Shown: positions 50,601 through 63,983, counted from the stretch's first letter. The stretch is 64,000 nucleotides of DNA from Antitrichia curtipendula (GCA_951230915.1 OX579639.1:8618001-8682000), one strand, 5' to 3'. Numbers and translations: made by a program. The notes: generated from the sequence alone by a model not told the origin.

Positions 50601-51559
50601 CACGTAAGTTTACGTGAAATCATTATTAGAGTGACAAGAGAGAACAGTGGAAGATCCAAGTGCAACTTCTTCCTCGATTTCAAGCCCCTCTCTGATCAGA
50701 TTTTGGGCTTCCTTCCACCAACTTCCATTCTAAACTTGTCGAGTTACTGCAGTTGCCAGCCCAAGTCGCCCCGAATCAGGATCCCACAGCGCAAGTGCTC
50801 TCATGAAAAAGACCGACCCAATTCAGGGAAAACCGCCGACTCTCCAGCTGCAAGCATGTGTGGTCGCGAGCAAGCTCGGTGTTTGCAGCTTCCTACTGAC
50901 TCCCACACAAAACAGGTGTGCAAAACGAGAGGTAAAAATGGAACCCCAAAGAACACTGAAAATGGATCCCCTCCATCTGGCAAAAAATTGGGTGCACAAC
51001 TTAAATAATATTCTCATTACATCCTGTGTATCAGGTGTCAGAAAAATTCAGCGGAAGGACTGACTCTAGATACCAAACGAAGCATCGTCCCACGCCATGA
51101 TGAACTCCAAATCCCCAATCGCACGCAACGTCACCGCACGTCAGGAACAGTGCAGTGACCTACGGACGCCGTCCCGGGTCACCGCTTCCGTCCAACGGTT
51201 GCAATAACAAAGACACGAGCTTTAGTTATCTGGTCGTCGCGGGGTGGTGAACAGGGGAAACGCAAAAGCGCGCGCCGGGTTCGCGTCCTCCACGTATATG
51301 ACCGAAAGCTTGGGCAGCAGTCCTCACAACCTTGTTTGAGCTATCTGGTTCTCACACCAATCCCGGAGAGAAACAAATATCTCAGCTGATCAATCTCTTC
51401 GTCGTCGTCGTCGTCGTCTCTCTCTCTCTCTCTCTCTTGTTTTGGAAATCAATTTTTTTGGGGGGGAGGGGGTTCGTGGTAGTCGGGTTTGCGATTGTCG
51501 CCGTTTTAGGATTGTTGGGTTTTGGGAGTATTGGCTCTTGTGAAATTGTTGGGTTTGCG
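50601..51559 (+). promoter_or_regulatory. GME upstream region and 5' leader
   Basis: GC content rises from about 50630. 51110-51300 contains several ACGT cores (CGCACGTCAGG, CCACGTATATG). The leader at 51399-51437 has a GTC trinucleotide run followed by a CT microsatellite, then a G-run near 51463. Open frames here are judged non-coding. Transcription start not fixed. Confidence 0.45.
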
Positions 51560-54500
51560 ATGGCGGAGAGCAATGGCAAGAGCTTCGGCGCTTACACTGC
51601 CACGAACTTGGACCGTGAGCTGTACTGGCCTGCGGAAAAGCTGCGAATCTCCATCACGGGCGCCGGGGGGTTCATCGCGTCGCACATCGCGCGTCGTCTG
51701 CGCAGCGAGGGTCATTACATCATCGCCTCCGACTGGAAGAAGAACGAGCACATGAGCGAGGACATGTTCTGTGATGAGTTCCACCTTGTGGACTTGCGGG
51801 TCATGGATAATTGCTTGACTGTCACCAAAGGCGCGCACCATGTGTTCAACTTGGCGGCGGACATGGGCGGCATGGGCTTCATCCAGAGCAACCACGCGGT
51901 GATTATGTATAACAACACCATGATCAGCTTCAATATGCTCGAAGCCGCGCGCATCAATGGCGTCTCAAGGTCCATAGCTCTCACACTCTGTGTCTGTGCC
52001 TGTCTCTGTGTCTGCGTCCCTTTTGTTGCTGGGATTTCATTAAACAACTAGAGCTTTTTGAATTTTGTTCAAAGTTTTTGATTCTTTGCTTCATTCGCGC
52101 TGTTGGTTTCCCGGTATTAGCAACACGCGTGCGTTTGAATTTCGAGTCTTTCTGAGGGTTTTGGTGTGTCGTGTCGAGCGTCTGAACTTTTTACTTTTTT
52201 GTACTTTTCGAGGTTTTGAGAGTGTGTGTACACTTGTGCTCGTAGTGCTGGGATTCCAGGAAATCGCAGTCGCTTGAATTTTAGCGACGACTGTTGCTCA
52301 GGAGACGCCACGCCGTGAAATGTATCTCCCTCGTACAAGGAAGGTACTGTGGGTGGTGTCTCGTGAGCAGTTCGCCACGGAAACGGTGTCGTCTGGGAGA
52401 GTTTTGGTGCTTCGTCGCGAATCTCCAATCTTTTTTTGCTTTTTGAAATTTTGTTTTTTTGCGTCTGCGGCGTCTAATCCCACCCTAGCTACTCTCCCTG
52501 TTCATTGCTCTTTTGGTGAAGTTTAGTACTAAAAAGGCCAGGCAATTACACCCACTTGAATGTTGGCGACGAGTCATGCTCAGGAGACGTCACCGCTTGA
52601 AATTTTCACTTCCTAGTACACAGGTCGCACACTGTGTGTCTCCCGTCCAGTACTACTCCCTAAATTTGCCTCCTCGGAGTTTTTTGGTTCTTTGTTCGGA
52701 GCGTGCCGACGTTTTGCATCAGTTTTGAATCTCTTTTTTCCCCTAAAGTTTGTTGTTTTCGGGGATGCAGGTTTTTCTACGCTTCGAGCGCGTGTATCTA
52801 CCCAGAATTCAAGCAACTGGAGACTGACGTGAGCAGTTTGAAGGAATCAGATGCTTGGCCTGCTTTGGTATATCCCAATCACAGTACCAAAAACAAATAC
52901 TTAGGGTGGGGTGTTTTTTTTTCATTTTTTTTCATGATGGAGTATGGGTTGGATGTTAAGAAAATTGATATTCTGAGAGGTGGGTACTGATGACTGGATT
53001 TACTGGATTTACTGGCAGCAGTCCCCTCAGATGAGTGATTTCTGTGTATGATCTGTGGAGAGGATGTACCAGAGGTGTACATTTCAGGGGGTGGTGAGGT
53101 GTGAATCACTGACTCGGACAATGATGTTTTTTGTGTGTGACAGCCCCAAGACGCTTATGGTCTGGAGAAGTTGGCCACCGAGGAGTTGTGCAAGCATTAC
53201 ACGAAGGATTTCAGCATGGAATGCCGTATTGGTCGCTTCCACAATATCTATGGCCCCTACGGAACCTGGAAGGGTAAGCAAATTAGTACTCCGTATTTCT
53301 TTAGCTCCTTCTAGCCTAGTCTAGTCTAGTTCCTACTATTGAACTGGTCCAGTTTTTATATGTTTTTCTTCTGAAATGAAACAGGATTCTAATTCGGTTG
53401 TTGGTAGATGTAACTTCTAAAAACTGACTGTTGAAAAGATGCCACATTCTCTTCATCAATATGTAAGCTCCATGGGTCAAGATTTTTAGGGTGTTGATAG
53501 TGGTTGTCGTAATAAATCATTATGCCAATCCTATTAGCGCTGAGTATAGTTTTAACTACTCGACTGTAGTCAAATTTTTTATAAGTTCAAAGCTTTAATG
53601 TTAGATGACTTAAAGAAAGATGCCAAAGGTGGTCTAGAAGCTTCTACTCAACATGTACCCACTGGCGAAGATTCACGTTGTGGATTATGGGTGTCCAAAA
53701 TGTTGTGCCCTGCTCCTAGCAGCCCTGAGTGTAGTTGTTCTATTATCTGTCTGACTGGTCCAATTTTTTATATTTTCTTTTCACTAATTGAAAGAGGATT
53801 CCAATGCACCGAAGTAAATATTCCTTTCAATATGCAAAATTCTTCAAATTTTTTAGTGGTAGATGACATTAATGATTGTTCCGAAAGTTGTTAAGGCGAT
53901 CTAGATTCTCGGAACCAGTATGAACGCGTTGGTTCACTTTTGGTTAGGGTGGGGGAATTGATTGGAATGGTGACTAAGGATGTGAGCTTGTTGCGTGTGC
54001 ACAACAGGTGGGCGTGAGAAGGCACCCGCTGCTTTCTGCAGGAAGGCCTTGACAGCCACGGAGCACTTCGAGATGTGGGGCGATGGCAAGCAGACACGTT
54101 CATTCACCTTCATTGACGAGTGTGTTGAAGGTGTCCTGAGGTAACCTCTTTTTTCTTGTTTGTTGGCACCACAGCGGTGACTTTTGTCACAGGGCAATGA
54201 CGTTCACGTGGGGTTGTTCCGCAAGAGCTCCGTGGATTTCCGTACTTGTGACTTTCAGAGTGCACGTGTGTCTCGTGTTGCCTCCTTAATATTTAATCAC
54301 ACAACTAAAATCTTAAAGCATGTCATTCTCAAGTAGCTACAGAATCAATAATCTGAACATTTACTATCACTCTTTTGGAAGTGTCCGATGAATTGACTTC
54401 CCAGGAAACTGTAGACACGAACGAACAACGCACTTATTTCTTCAGGAATCTTTGGGTGACTACCTTGGTGGTAGTGCCCGCCCTGCCCCTTCCAGAGTTT

Positions 54501-54914
54501 TTAAAAACTTTAATTTCTTCTCTAACATAGTTTATGTTCCAATACAGGTTGACGAAGTCCGATTTCCAGGAGCCCGTCAACATCGGCAGTGACGAGATGG
54601 TGAGCATGAACGAGATGGCGGAGATTGTGCTCGGCTTCGACAGCAAGAAGCTGCCGATCCACCACATCCCTGGACCCGAGGGCGTCCGCGGCCGGAACTC
54701 GGACAACACCCTGATCAAGGAGAAGCTGGGTTGGGCTCCTTCCATGCGGCTCCGGGACGGGCTCGCCATCACGTTCAAGTGGATCAAGGAGCAAATCGAG
54801 AAGGAGAAGCAGTCCGGTGCGGATCTGGCCACCAAGTACGGGTCTTCCAAGGTGGTCGGCACGCAGGCGCCGGTGCAGTTGGGCTCTTTGAGAGCTGCGG
54901 ATGGCAAAGAGTGA
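51560..54914 (+). CDS. GME: GDP-mannose 3,5-epimerase
   Basis: Complete five-exon gene: 51560-51969, 52771-52867, 53144-53273, 54008-54140 and 54548-54914. All introns are GT-AG with consistent phases (2, 0, 1, 2); 378 residues, against 377 in Arabidopsis. The enzyme converts GDP-D-mannose to GDP-L-galactose (and GDP-L-gulose), feeding ascorbate and cell-wall polysaccharide synthesis in the cytosol. It is an extended short-chain dehydrogenase: the NAD-binding GAGGFIASHIARRL is near residue 35, the catalytic cysteine lies in SSACIYPEF, and the YxxxK motif is in AYGLEK. Conserved KNEHMSEDMFCDEFHLVDLR, RFHNIYGP, GREKAPAAFCRKA, NIGSDEMVSMNEMAE and the C-terminal GSLRAADGKE are all present. The ATG at 51560 gives the usual N-terminus (MAESNGKSFGAYT). 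Exon 2 joins exon 3 as WPALPQDAYG, with Leu where Arabidopsis has Glu. Intact. Confidence 0.97.
51970..52770 (+). repeat. Duplication inside GME intron 1
   Basis: An 801-bp intron. The word GCTCAGGAGACGYCAC occurs near 52297 and 52578, with matching flanks (GGCGACGA, TGAAATTTTC-type), indicating a diverged tandem duplication of about 280 bp. It is relatively GC-rich and contains no exon. Confidence 0.6.
53274..54007 (+). other. GME intron 3
   Basis: A 734-bp intron with diverged internal repeats (GGTAGATG...CTT and AGGATTC words near 53380-53430 and 53790-53880). No gene inside. Confidence 0.5.
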
Positions 54915-55428
54915 AAAGTGGAAGGTGAAGAAAAGGCCCAACAAACCAAACTCGGGAGAAAAAAAGTAATAAATTCGAATTGATTTTTTTCCTCGAGGTT
55001 TCTTCGTCACTAGGGATCGTGGTCGGTTGCTGCTGCTGCTGCAGTAGTCTTGTGCTTGCTTGAAGTGAAGGCTTGTGCAGATGGAAACAGAGGCAGCCTG
55101 ATGAACTGACCATTCTTTCCTCACATTGTCCCTTGTTTTGGTTACTCAGACCGGACCTGAGTTGGTGGCAGTCGAGGTGCAACCTTGACCAGGTAGATGA
55201 TTTGGTTACATGTAAGAAAATCAGCATTTTTTTCAATAAAAAAAAGACAGAGCATTGGGGGAACTCGGACGGCATTTCAATGTGATTTCATTGCTTTGGG
55301 AGTCTTGAAATTTGTTTTGCACTTGGGAAGAATTACTGGGGTTTGTTACGGTGTTGGTTTAATATCTGTGCAACAATAATGTGCACAGGCAATGCATGGG
55401 GTGCTAACAACTACGCTGAATAGGGGTT
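54915..55428 (+). other. GME 3' untranslated region and flank
   Basis: Directly follows the stop at 54914. A candidate polyadenylation signal AATAAA lies near 55236. No other gene seen. Confidence 0.5.
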
Positions 55429-55432
55429 TTAA

Positions 55433-56322
55433 CCCTTTAGTGACTGTGGTTGATTTGGGGGGTGAGTCATTTTTTCAATATATACTTTTAAAAAGTTATT
55501 TTGGGATGAGCTTTGAGTCAGATAAATATGATCGGACCGTAGAAGTTGAGGCTACAAGGCCTTGGCAATGTATTGCCACAAGAATGAAGGTGGTCGAAGC
55601 TTTCATTTAGACATGAGAATGGCTCAAAGATTGAAGTGAGAACTGAATCTACTGCAACCAAACAAAAAGTGTCTCTAAAATAGGTGGCTCAAAATTCTCT
55701 CACACTCTAAAACACTCCACTCCTCAAATATACATTGTTTGTACACATTGGTTTTCCATCTTCATACGAATGTACAAAAAATGTATATTTAATGGTTTTT
55801 AAACTTTTGCCGTTTCAACTTCAAAAATTCATAACTAATTCCATAAAGTTCCAAAAATATGAAATAACTTGGATTAGATGCCAATTCTACTTGTTTTTCA
55901 AGGAAATTTTAATGAAATATAATTCAAATTTTTTTACCTCTCCAAAACTCAATTTCAACTCTTAGATGGGTAGTTTTTGGCCCTCCTACCTTAGCTAATC
56001 CATGTACATCCTTGGATTTCGTGGATTAGACGGTGGTGGGCTTGCTAAGCAACATTGTTGCCTTCATGGCTTGTGTATTTTGATGAAAATTTGCCTAAAT
56101 TGAAGCTTATTTGTACATTTCCTTGGCCAGCACAGATTCATTTAAACTAGCATAGCTCACACATTATTGCATGCCTTGCCAAACAATTTGGTTTAAAGTG
56201 AGTGTCTAAAGATGCTCTAACTTTGTTCCTCTTTGGGTTTTTACAAATTAGGTGTATTTTGACCTACAACAAGCATAGAATCCATAAATCGACCAAAATA
56301 TGGTCGACCGGTCACTAAAGGG
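55433..56322. mobile_element. TTAA-flanked MITE A (piggyBac-like ends)
   Basis: TTAA at 55429-55432 and 56323-56326. The left end is CCCTTTAGTGACTGTGG; the right end, read inward, is CCCTTTAGTGACCGGTCG. TTAA duplication with CCC termini is the piggyBac signature. It contains a piece of the AACTAATTCCATAAAG family at 55660-55990. Non-coding. Confidence 0.75.
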
Positions 56323-56326
56323 TTAA

Positions 56327-56916
56327 CCCCTAAAGGACCGAGGGGGGTATTCAGGGAGACATTGTCAAAAACTGTGGTTTTTTAGTTTGTTAATCAAAAT
56401 TGAAAATTGAAATTTTTTTTTGAAACTTCGACCGTACAAAACTAAAGTAAAGTATTTTACCAAAGTGTGGAAAAAATTTCAGCCCATTTGACCGCGTGGA
56501 TTGAAAGATTATAATGTTTGAAGTTAAAAGAAAATGTTTTTTTTTGAAACCGCCCCAAGATAGCTAACAAAGTTTGACTATGCTTAGAATGTGATTTGAG
56601 TATTTAAATTTGTTTTTTTCTGGACAATTGTATGCCATATTTTATTAGTTACATACATGCCAAATTTCAAAAGTTGATGAGCTTTTCTGCAAAAGATTCT
56701 CCAAAGATTCCCAAATTGCCCGAGCTGCCCCAAAAGTTCAAGGCAGCATAACTTTTGATCCGGGCACCCGATTGGGAAAAAAATTATTTTTTCACGAAGG
56801 AGGCACATATATGTACATTGTGTCCAAATTTCATGAACATCTGACCAAAAATGACTTCATAGGAACCTACCCGAGATTTCTTGCGTACGTTGAACAGACA
56901 CTTGGTCCTTTAGGGG
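56327..56916. mobile_element. TTAA-flanked MITE B, abutting MITE A
   Basis: Left end CCCCTAAAGGACCGAGG; right end, read inward, CCCCTAAAGGACCAAGTG. TTAA lies at 56323-56326 (shared with MITE A) and 56917-56920. Non-coding. Confidence 0.75.
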
Positions 56917-56920
56917 TTAA

Positions 56921-58378
56921 GGGGACCCATACTAATTAATTGCCACTACACACTAAAGAAAAATCTACCTTTGGTGTACATCAGTAGTTATTGAAGTGTC
57001 CAAGGGTTATACATCATGTTTCAAACATCTACAGTTTCTTACAATGAATCTCTTTAATTTTTGGGTTCCCTTAATATCCCCTATTCAATGTAGGAAGTAG
57101 TATTTTGCGAGTGTCATATTGCAAACTGTTATAATGTATCATAGAATTTTTGTTTGATTTTCTTAGTGGATGAAATGTGTATCAATATTGGGTATATTAA
57201 CTGATGGAGATTGACAGGGCTCTCAAAATGTTGGAAATTATTTGCAAACAATTTCCCCGATGTCTAGAGACACACCCAAACTACGTAATTGGGGTTTTCA
57301 CTAAAACTACACTTATAAATAGTGAAAATAGGTTGTCCCTCTAATTTCTCAGTTTTTGACACTATAAAAATATTTATTAATGTAATAGGCTCTAAAACCA
57401 TCCACATCCTCAAATGTACACTTCAGGAGATAGGCAATTTTCAAATTGCATGACATTTCAACTTCAAAGTTTTATAACTAATTCCACAAAGCTCCCCTCC
57501 AAAATGAAATGACTTGAATTAGATGCCACTTCCACTTGTCTTTTAAGAAGCTTCGCCTCTCCAAAATTTAGTTTCAACCCTAAGGTAGGTGAATTCTGGA
57601 CCTATTATCTTATTACTATACGAGAAGGTACTACTTTTGAATTACTACTAAGGTTGTTTGCTATTAAAGCAACCATTTAAGAATTGATTGCATTTTCTTG
57701 AAAGCTAAACTCCTTGAATCACTTTTCAGTCAATTTTTGAAGGAGAAAAAATGGAATTGGCATTGAACCCAAGTTGTTTTATATTTTTTGGACATTTGTG
57801 GAATTATTTACAATTTTTTTAATTTGAAATGAAGAAGTCACTAAGAACAACCACCTCTTGAAATGCATACTAATAGTATATTGAAGAAAGCAAAATGTAC
57901 CTTAAATCTATGTAAGTGGTTGCTTTTAGAGCATAGTCACTTTTAGAACACCCTACCTTATTGTTGCAATTGGGACTCATGAACTTCCATATGCGCAAAT
58001 TAAAATATTTGTAGAAATATCAATTGATTTTGATGGTCTGTAAAGTAACTTTGGGGGGATAAGGCAAAACCTAATTTCATTGTTTGAATACTAGAGGGGA
58101 CCAAATCGGAGCATCTTTTTTGGTTTGGGCATTTCCAATTTCATAAACCTTTCTTTGTTCAACACTTTTGATTGCATCTGCCATGACATTTAGTAGCTTC
58201 AACCTTGGTTTTCAGTCCTTGAGCAATACTTACCTAAATGAGCATTTGAAAATTGTAGTCTAGATTTTGTCAATCTCACAAAAATCAAAGACTATAGTAT
58301 AGGGGTTCCAAAATCAAGGGAATGATCAAATAATCCAACACATTGTAGCTAAAGTCACTTGTATGTAAGAGTAATGTG

Positions 58379-58380
<2 letters not shown>
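56921..58380. repeat. Intergenic DNA with AGGGTGYTCTAAAA family copies
   Basis: 57380-57610 and 57640-57955 (inverted) belong to the repeat family also seen at 44755-45340. No gene supported. Confidence 0.55.

Positions 58381-58382
<2 letters not shown>

Positions 58383-58418
<36 letters not shown>
58383..58418. repeat. (TA)n microsatellite
   Basis: A run of about 18 TA units following GTG. Simple repeat. Confidence 0.95.
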
Positions 58419-58420
<2 letters not shown>

Positions 58421-58599
58421 AATGAACACACAATTTCATACTACCTCATAAGGCCAGAATTCCTACCTTGAGAGTTAACAAGCCATCACTTAGAGATTAG
58501 ACACTGTCTACCAAAAATTTACTCTTATAACAACCATCTAGCCTAAGCACATTAAGAATTAAAATCTAACTATTGAGTGCAATTAAATAATAGCAATTC

Positions 58600-60170
58600 A
58601 TAGACAAATTGTCAATACTATTTCAAGCTTAGAAATACTTTTTGATTTAACTTGCGGCCCATTTCTTTCTATTAGTGCTCTTGAATATGGAACACAATTA
58701 TTCTCTAAATTTGGTCTTTATGCCAAAACAACTAAATGTACCCAATTATTCTTCAAAAAATTCCATCTCGAAACTCACTTAGACAATTTGTTCCATACAT
58801 CCTGAATAAGACTGAATCCTCTCACTATAATTCCAATATTTCTCATAAAAACAATTTGTCAATACTAATTACTATGTAGCAAAAAGATGAAAACATCCTG
58901 ATTTTGAACAATTAACACACACTCTATTTTTTTAAAAATCTAAGCCTTTGATCTTTTAAAAAAAAAAAACCCACCCTCTTGATCACCGTTGATCCAATTT
59001 AATATACAATACAAATACATAATATAGATACGGGTATATAATTCAAAAGACGGATATAGATATAAATATAGAATAAAGAATATGGATACAGGTACAAGAA
59101 ACGGATACGGATACATGCAATATATCCCATATCGATTGCATGTGAATTGTTCCTTTGGGAATTACAAATAGGGGGGGGGGGATTTTAAAAATCAAACAAT
59201 GAATGTTGCTAATTTAAGAATCAAACAAATTAATACAATTGTTAATGTGCAATACATCTTTTGGGCATTAGCACATAAACATGCATTTACTATAGAACAA
59301 GACAAAAACAATTAGTGAATTCACTTGCTCAATTAGCACATGACAACTTGTCACAATTCACACAAACATCACCCAATCATTGGAATTTACAAATATTTGT
59401 ACAAACACAATTTGTCATTTGCTTCACAATTTAATAGAAATAATACATTCAAATTTAGACACTCACATCCAAATCCACTCATTGGATTGGTTAGAACTTC
59501 AATTCAAACTGTCAGTGACATCAACAACTTTCAAAACAATGAGACACAAGAATACACAATCAATTTGTCACCACAAAAGTACACAACATTATTCCAATCA
59601 CTGGATTCACTTTTGTCAAAATAACTATAACAATTTGTCAAGGCTTCTCACCATGAGATATTAACTTACACAATTTTCAATTTCTAACTCACACAAACAA
59701 ATAATCCAGATATACACAATTACACACAACAAAGACAATTTGCTCAATTACTCACACACAAAAGCAAGTCCAATCATTGGATTAATGCTTCAAATTGGTG
59801 ACTTATACATGCGCACAATATTTAGAAAGACAAACGTAGTGCAAATACTATTGTACATACAAAAAAATTTAAATTGACAAGTTATATTTACATACTAAGG
59901 GGGTTCACATGTAAAAAAAATGAAAACTTGCCTTTCAAAGAAAACCGAGAAAGTGAGAGAAAAGAATGACAAATTGACACCCTATATGCTATCCAAAAGC
60001 AAAGACGACCATTCACTTCAACCAACATCAAGACAAATTGTTCTATTTGCTATCCATAGCCTTTGAAATCTTTTTACTACGTCAATTTGTCTGCATTCTT
60101 CCTCTAATATGAACTTACTTCAACAATTAGCCTCTTTTTAAACCACACATGGCAAATTGTCAAAATTCAA
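58600..60170. repeat. Region of dispersed GACAAWTTGTC palindromes
   Basis: The 11-bp near-palindrome GACAAWTTGTC or a one-to-two-base variant occurs about a dozen times, including 58603, 58782, 58850, 59342, 59406, 59558, 59629, 60032, 60080 and 60151. Otherwise AT-rich and non-coding; the open frames at 59340-59660 have no recognisable product. Confidence 0.6.
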
Positions 60171-60225
60171 AAATTTTACACTACTAAAAAAACCTAAACC
60201 TAAAATTATAGTTTTGAAATCTTAA

Positions 60226-60422
60226 CCCTTCATTGTCCACAAGGACATTTTTCGTCCATTGAAAACAGGAGGGAAGTGTGACAATACCCCAAATCAATCA
60301 TTATAATCTAAAAATGTATTCTACAAAAATCTCACTGGAAAATCACATTTGACATGCTTCAAAGGTAACAATCAACCAATTTTTTTTCTAATGCACATAG
60401 ACCATGACTGCGTGGTCGAGGG
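60226..60422. mobile_element. Short TTAA-flanked MITE
   Basis: TTAA at 60222-60225 and 60423-60426. Ends are CCCTTCATTGTCCAC and, inverted, CCCTCGACCACGCAG, with weaker symmetry than elements A to C. Confidence 0.5.
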
Positions 60423-60426
60423 TTAA

Positions 60427-63051
60427 TCCCTAAAAGTCCATGATTATGTTTTGCAAAAATCACTTTGTAACTTCCATTATTAGTGCAAAGAGCATGATGG
60501 GAAAAAAACATACTTTTTATGCATATTCAAATGAGTGATCTCGCATTAGACTTACATGAGAATGTATAGAAAAAATCTCAAGCACTTTTACCATGTAGAA
60601 TGTATGATGTAGTGTTCAAAGTGGAAAAAAAAAGATTCTCTTGCACCTTACTTTACTAAGTTTTAAGATTGAGAATCCCCTTGATTAAATTTTTTTTGTA
60701 CTTTAGAGTTCTGAGGTTTAAATCCTTATAGTGCGGAACTGAATTTAAGAAATCAAATTCAAAATGGAAATCAATATTTTTCATTCTTAAGAAAATTGTT
60801 AATCAAAAGTAGATTGAAATGGAAGGAAAATTATATCATTAATAGTTTTAAAATGGAATTGGAACCTTTTAATTTGAATGGTGAGATTGTTGTAGCAAGT
60901 AAGCTACACCCTATGGAAACTTTTGTTTTGAAAATAGTAAAAATTGAGTCAAGAACAAATCCTATATATAATTTTTTCATGAAGATGCATTGATTGTCCA
61001 AAAATCAAGACACTTCATGACTTTTACATCACTAATTCAAATGGAATCAATTTAAGCTTTCCCTATGGATAAAAATATATTCTATATGTACAAAAATATG
61101 AAAAATTAAAATTTGAGTTTCTACTACCCAAACTTGAACATTTTGTGCTCGGGAAGGTAAAGCTTTTTTTCCCCTTTCACCAAATGAAATGAAAATAAAA
61201 TTCCAACAAAGCTAGTACATTCCCTCATTTTCAAAAGAAGCTTTAAAAAAATACCCTAATTTTGACATCACATGAATCTGTCCAAAATCCTTAAAAGAAT
61301 CACTCTAGGACTTTCAACCTTTAGGGTTTGAATACCTTGTGTAAGTATTAGAACAAGGATCCTATCATTGATTTGTCTTCTTCTTTAGTTGGGTCTTATT
61401 TGAAATCATTAGAGAAAGATAGCTTCTCTTAGCATTTATTTTTTGAACATTGTATGATTGAACTTTGAAATTTTTTGATGTCTTGATTTTAGATGAATTC
61501 AAAATTGACTCTAGGTCCCCCAAGATGTACATTAGGCTAGAAAATCTAAAACGAGTTCTAAAATCACATTGCAATTTGGTGTGTTTACCTTATATTTGAA
61601 AAAATTGGAAGACTATCATTTAGAAAAAAATTATGCATAGCTGGTAGAATGATCAATATAGAAGCTTATATGGAGATATTAGAAGTTTAGAACGGAGGAA
61701 ATAGTGGAGAAGACGGTAGAAGAATCAAATGGTTGTTAATAGTTAACTTATAGGAGCCTAAAAGATAATTTTTGGTCAAAATAAGATATCTTGACCCATG
61801 GTAAAGATTCCTTTCGAAGATAAATCAATTTCCTTTGTTTTAAAATATTATATTGAAATGCCAAATTGAAAATCATCCCTCTTAATATTAAAAAAATAGT
61901 CATAAATATCTAAGAAGTCATTACTTCACTTATGTATTTATATTGCTATATTGATTTTCAATAAACAATGTCTAGAGGATGAATTTCAATTTTTATAGAG
62001 TGTTATGTTATATTAGGAAGTTTAGGATTATATTACTAAGAATTAATCTAAGAATTAAAAAATTAAAAAATATTTTAAGTGTTATTTACTTCACCTATTT
62101 ATATTTTAATATACTTGTATTCTACATGTACAAAAAAGAAGAATAAATATTTGTTTAAGAAACTGCCATACATAGAGTATAAAATTGAATTGCATCAATT
62201 TAATTGAAATTAGTGGTTTCCAAATCATATCTAATTCAAAGATAATGCAATTTTTAAAAATTCAATAAAAAGACATTGATATATTTTCAAAGTTGAAAAT
62301 TGCAATTCTTGTTACATACTTGAGTATAAAATAAACCTCTTCCAAATTCAAAACCTATGAAAAAATAGATTGTAATATTGGTGTCGTAATGTTATTGAAG
62401 CACTTTTGTTTTGCCAAAGTTCCTGTAGACAAGGGTTTGGTTGCCAATTAGGTAACTACCCATATAGTATATTAAGTTCGATCGAAGGGAAACATTTAAG
62501 CAGGGAGATAAATTTTAATTAAAATTTGATTCAACCTAAACCAATCTCATGTCTTCAATCCAATTCCAAATTCAGTCCAATTCAATCCAACACACCATTT
62601 AATAATACCAATTAGGTATTCAATTTTCTCACATATTAAACTCAACTATTAAACCGACTACAACGACACAACCAATACTAGATTCACAATTGAATAACAT
62701 GCCAAATATACATAAAAAAAATTCAGCCTTTATAGGGCTGGACTCGCAGTGGGCTCAACTCAACACTGGGTGAAAATCCAAATTGGGAGAGAGGGCTAAA
62801 TACCCCACTAGGCACCTCTTCAACTCCACCAAATTGGCTCACAACGATCAAAATCCAACACAATTGAACTACCCACTTGGAATCCAACTCAACTACATAT
62901 CCACTAGCCCTTTTTCCACTATAGTTAGCCAAAAGCACCGATTTGGACTAGTATTCTACAGTTTAACATCCTAAATTTGCAAGATGCAACTCCAAATAGG
63001 AATTTGAATTACCAAACATTGGCCTCAAAAATTAGCGTGACTACAGTTCCT
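60427..63051. other. AT-rich intergenic DNA, no gene seen
   Basis: 60830-61040 resembles 35886-36146 and is a dispersed transposon segment. The rest shows no recognisable gene or element ends. Confidence 0.45.
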
Positions 63052-63055
63052 TTAA

Positions 63056-63460
63056 CCCATGAAGGACCGTGGTTGATTTGGGGGGTGGGCAATCCTTTGT
63101 ATGGCCAATTGGGAGCAATTTTAAAACTTTTGAATGCAAGTGCCTATCGGAGATCTAACCGTATGGATGGAAGTGTTGCGCATGATACAGGATTTAGCAC
63201 TAAAATTTTTGGTGAAGGTGCGTTGTAAAGCAGGAATTTTTAGCAAATCTTGGTGTAATTTCAGCCCATGTTGTCTTGGTTTTTTCAACCCTCTAGCCAC
63301 ATGCCATTTCGGATTGGCCTAGTTATTGTCCTAAACTCTTCACTTTCCAATTCCCCAGACCCGCCCCCTTTGCCACGTCATCAAATTCATTGACATGCTC
63401 TCTCTAGAAACCAAAAAGGACCCAAATCGACCACATAATGGTTGACCGGTCCTTAATGGG
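63056..63460. mobile_element. TTAA-flanked MITE C, relative of MITE A
   Basis: TTAA at 63052-63055 and 63461-63464. Left end CCCATGAAGGACCGTGGTTG; right end, read inward, CCCATTAAGGACCGGTCAAC. The subterminal GTGGTTGATTTGGGGGGTG is shared with MITE A. Non-coding. Confidence 0.75.
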
Positions 63461-63464
63461 TTAA

Positions 63465-63983
63465 TCCCCGAAAGCCCAAGGGATTTGGATAAAACACAAA
63501 TGTGTTATAAAATATAATTTCTATAATTTTTTGAAGTTTGCATCAAAGAAAATAATGTGAAGCATGAAAAGTAGAAAGTATTTGTACGGTCAAGAGTATA
63601 AAATTAATTTTACATTATTTTCAAAATAATTTTGAAGATATAACTTCAAAAATTCACCAAAAATACAATTTCTACCTTTGGGATTTGAATTTTTTTTATT
63701 GGTCAAAATTGCAATTTCTATTCATTTGTGAAAAAATGCATAAAATCTAGAAATGAGAACACCAACACTTTTCCAAAATAGTAAGTTTTTCAACACTAGC
63801 CAATTCTAAACACTTTGTGCTATTTCTCTTATAAGTTTTGTTTGACCATAGAGATTTTAGTTTTGAATATAAATATTGAAAGATGATCCAATCTTTTAGA
63901 AAAAAAAAAAAAAAAATTGAATTTTATTTTTTTTGCCCGAAGTCAAGCCAACGACCAAAAAATGGTCATTGAGCACTTAGGGG
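63465..63983. mobile_element. Possible TTAA-flanked MITE D, abutting MITE C
   Basis: Begins TCCCCGAAAGCCCAAGG after the TTAA shared with MITE C. Ends AGCACTTAGGGG before TTAA at 63984-63987. The symmetry of its ends is weaker than in A to C, so it may be a composite. Confidence 0.5.

Noticed and set aside
51506..51895. Minus-strand and alternate-frame open frames over GME exon 1
   Set aside because: Shadows of the GC-rich GME coding exon; GME itself matches its family over the full length.
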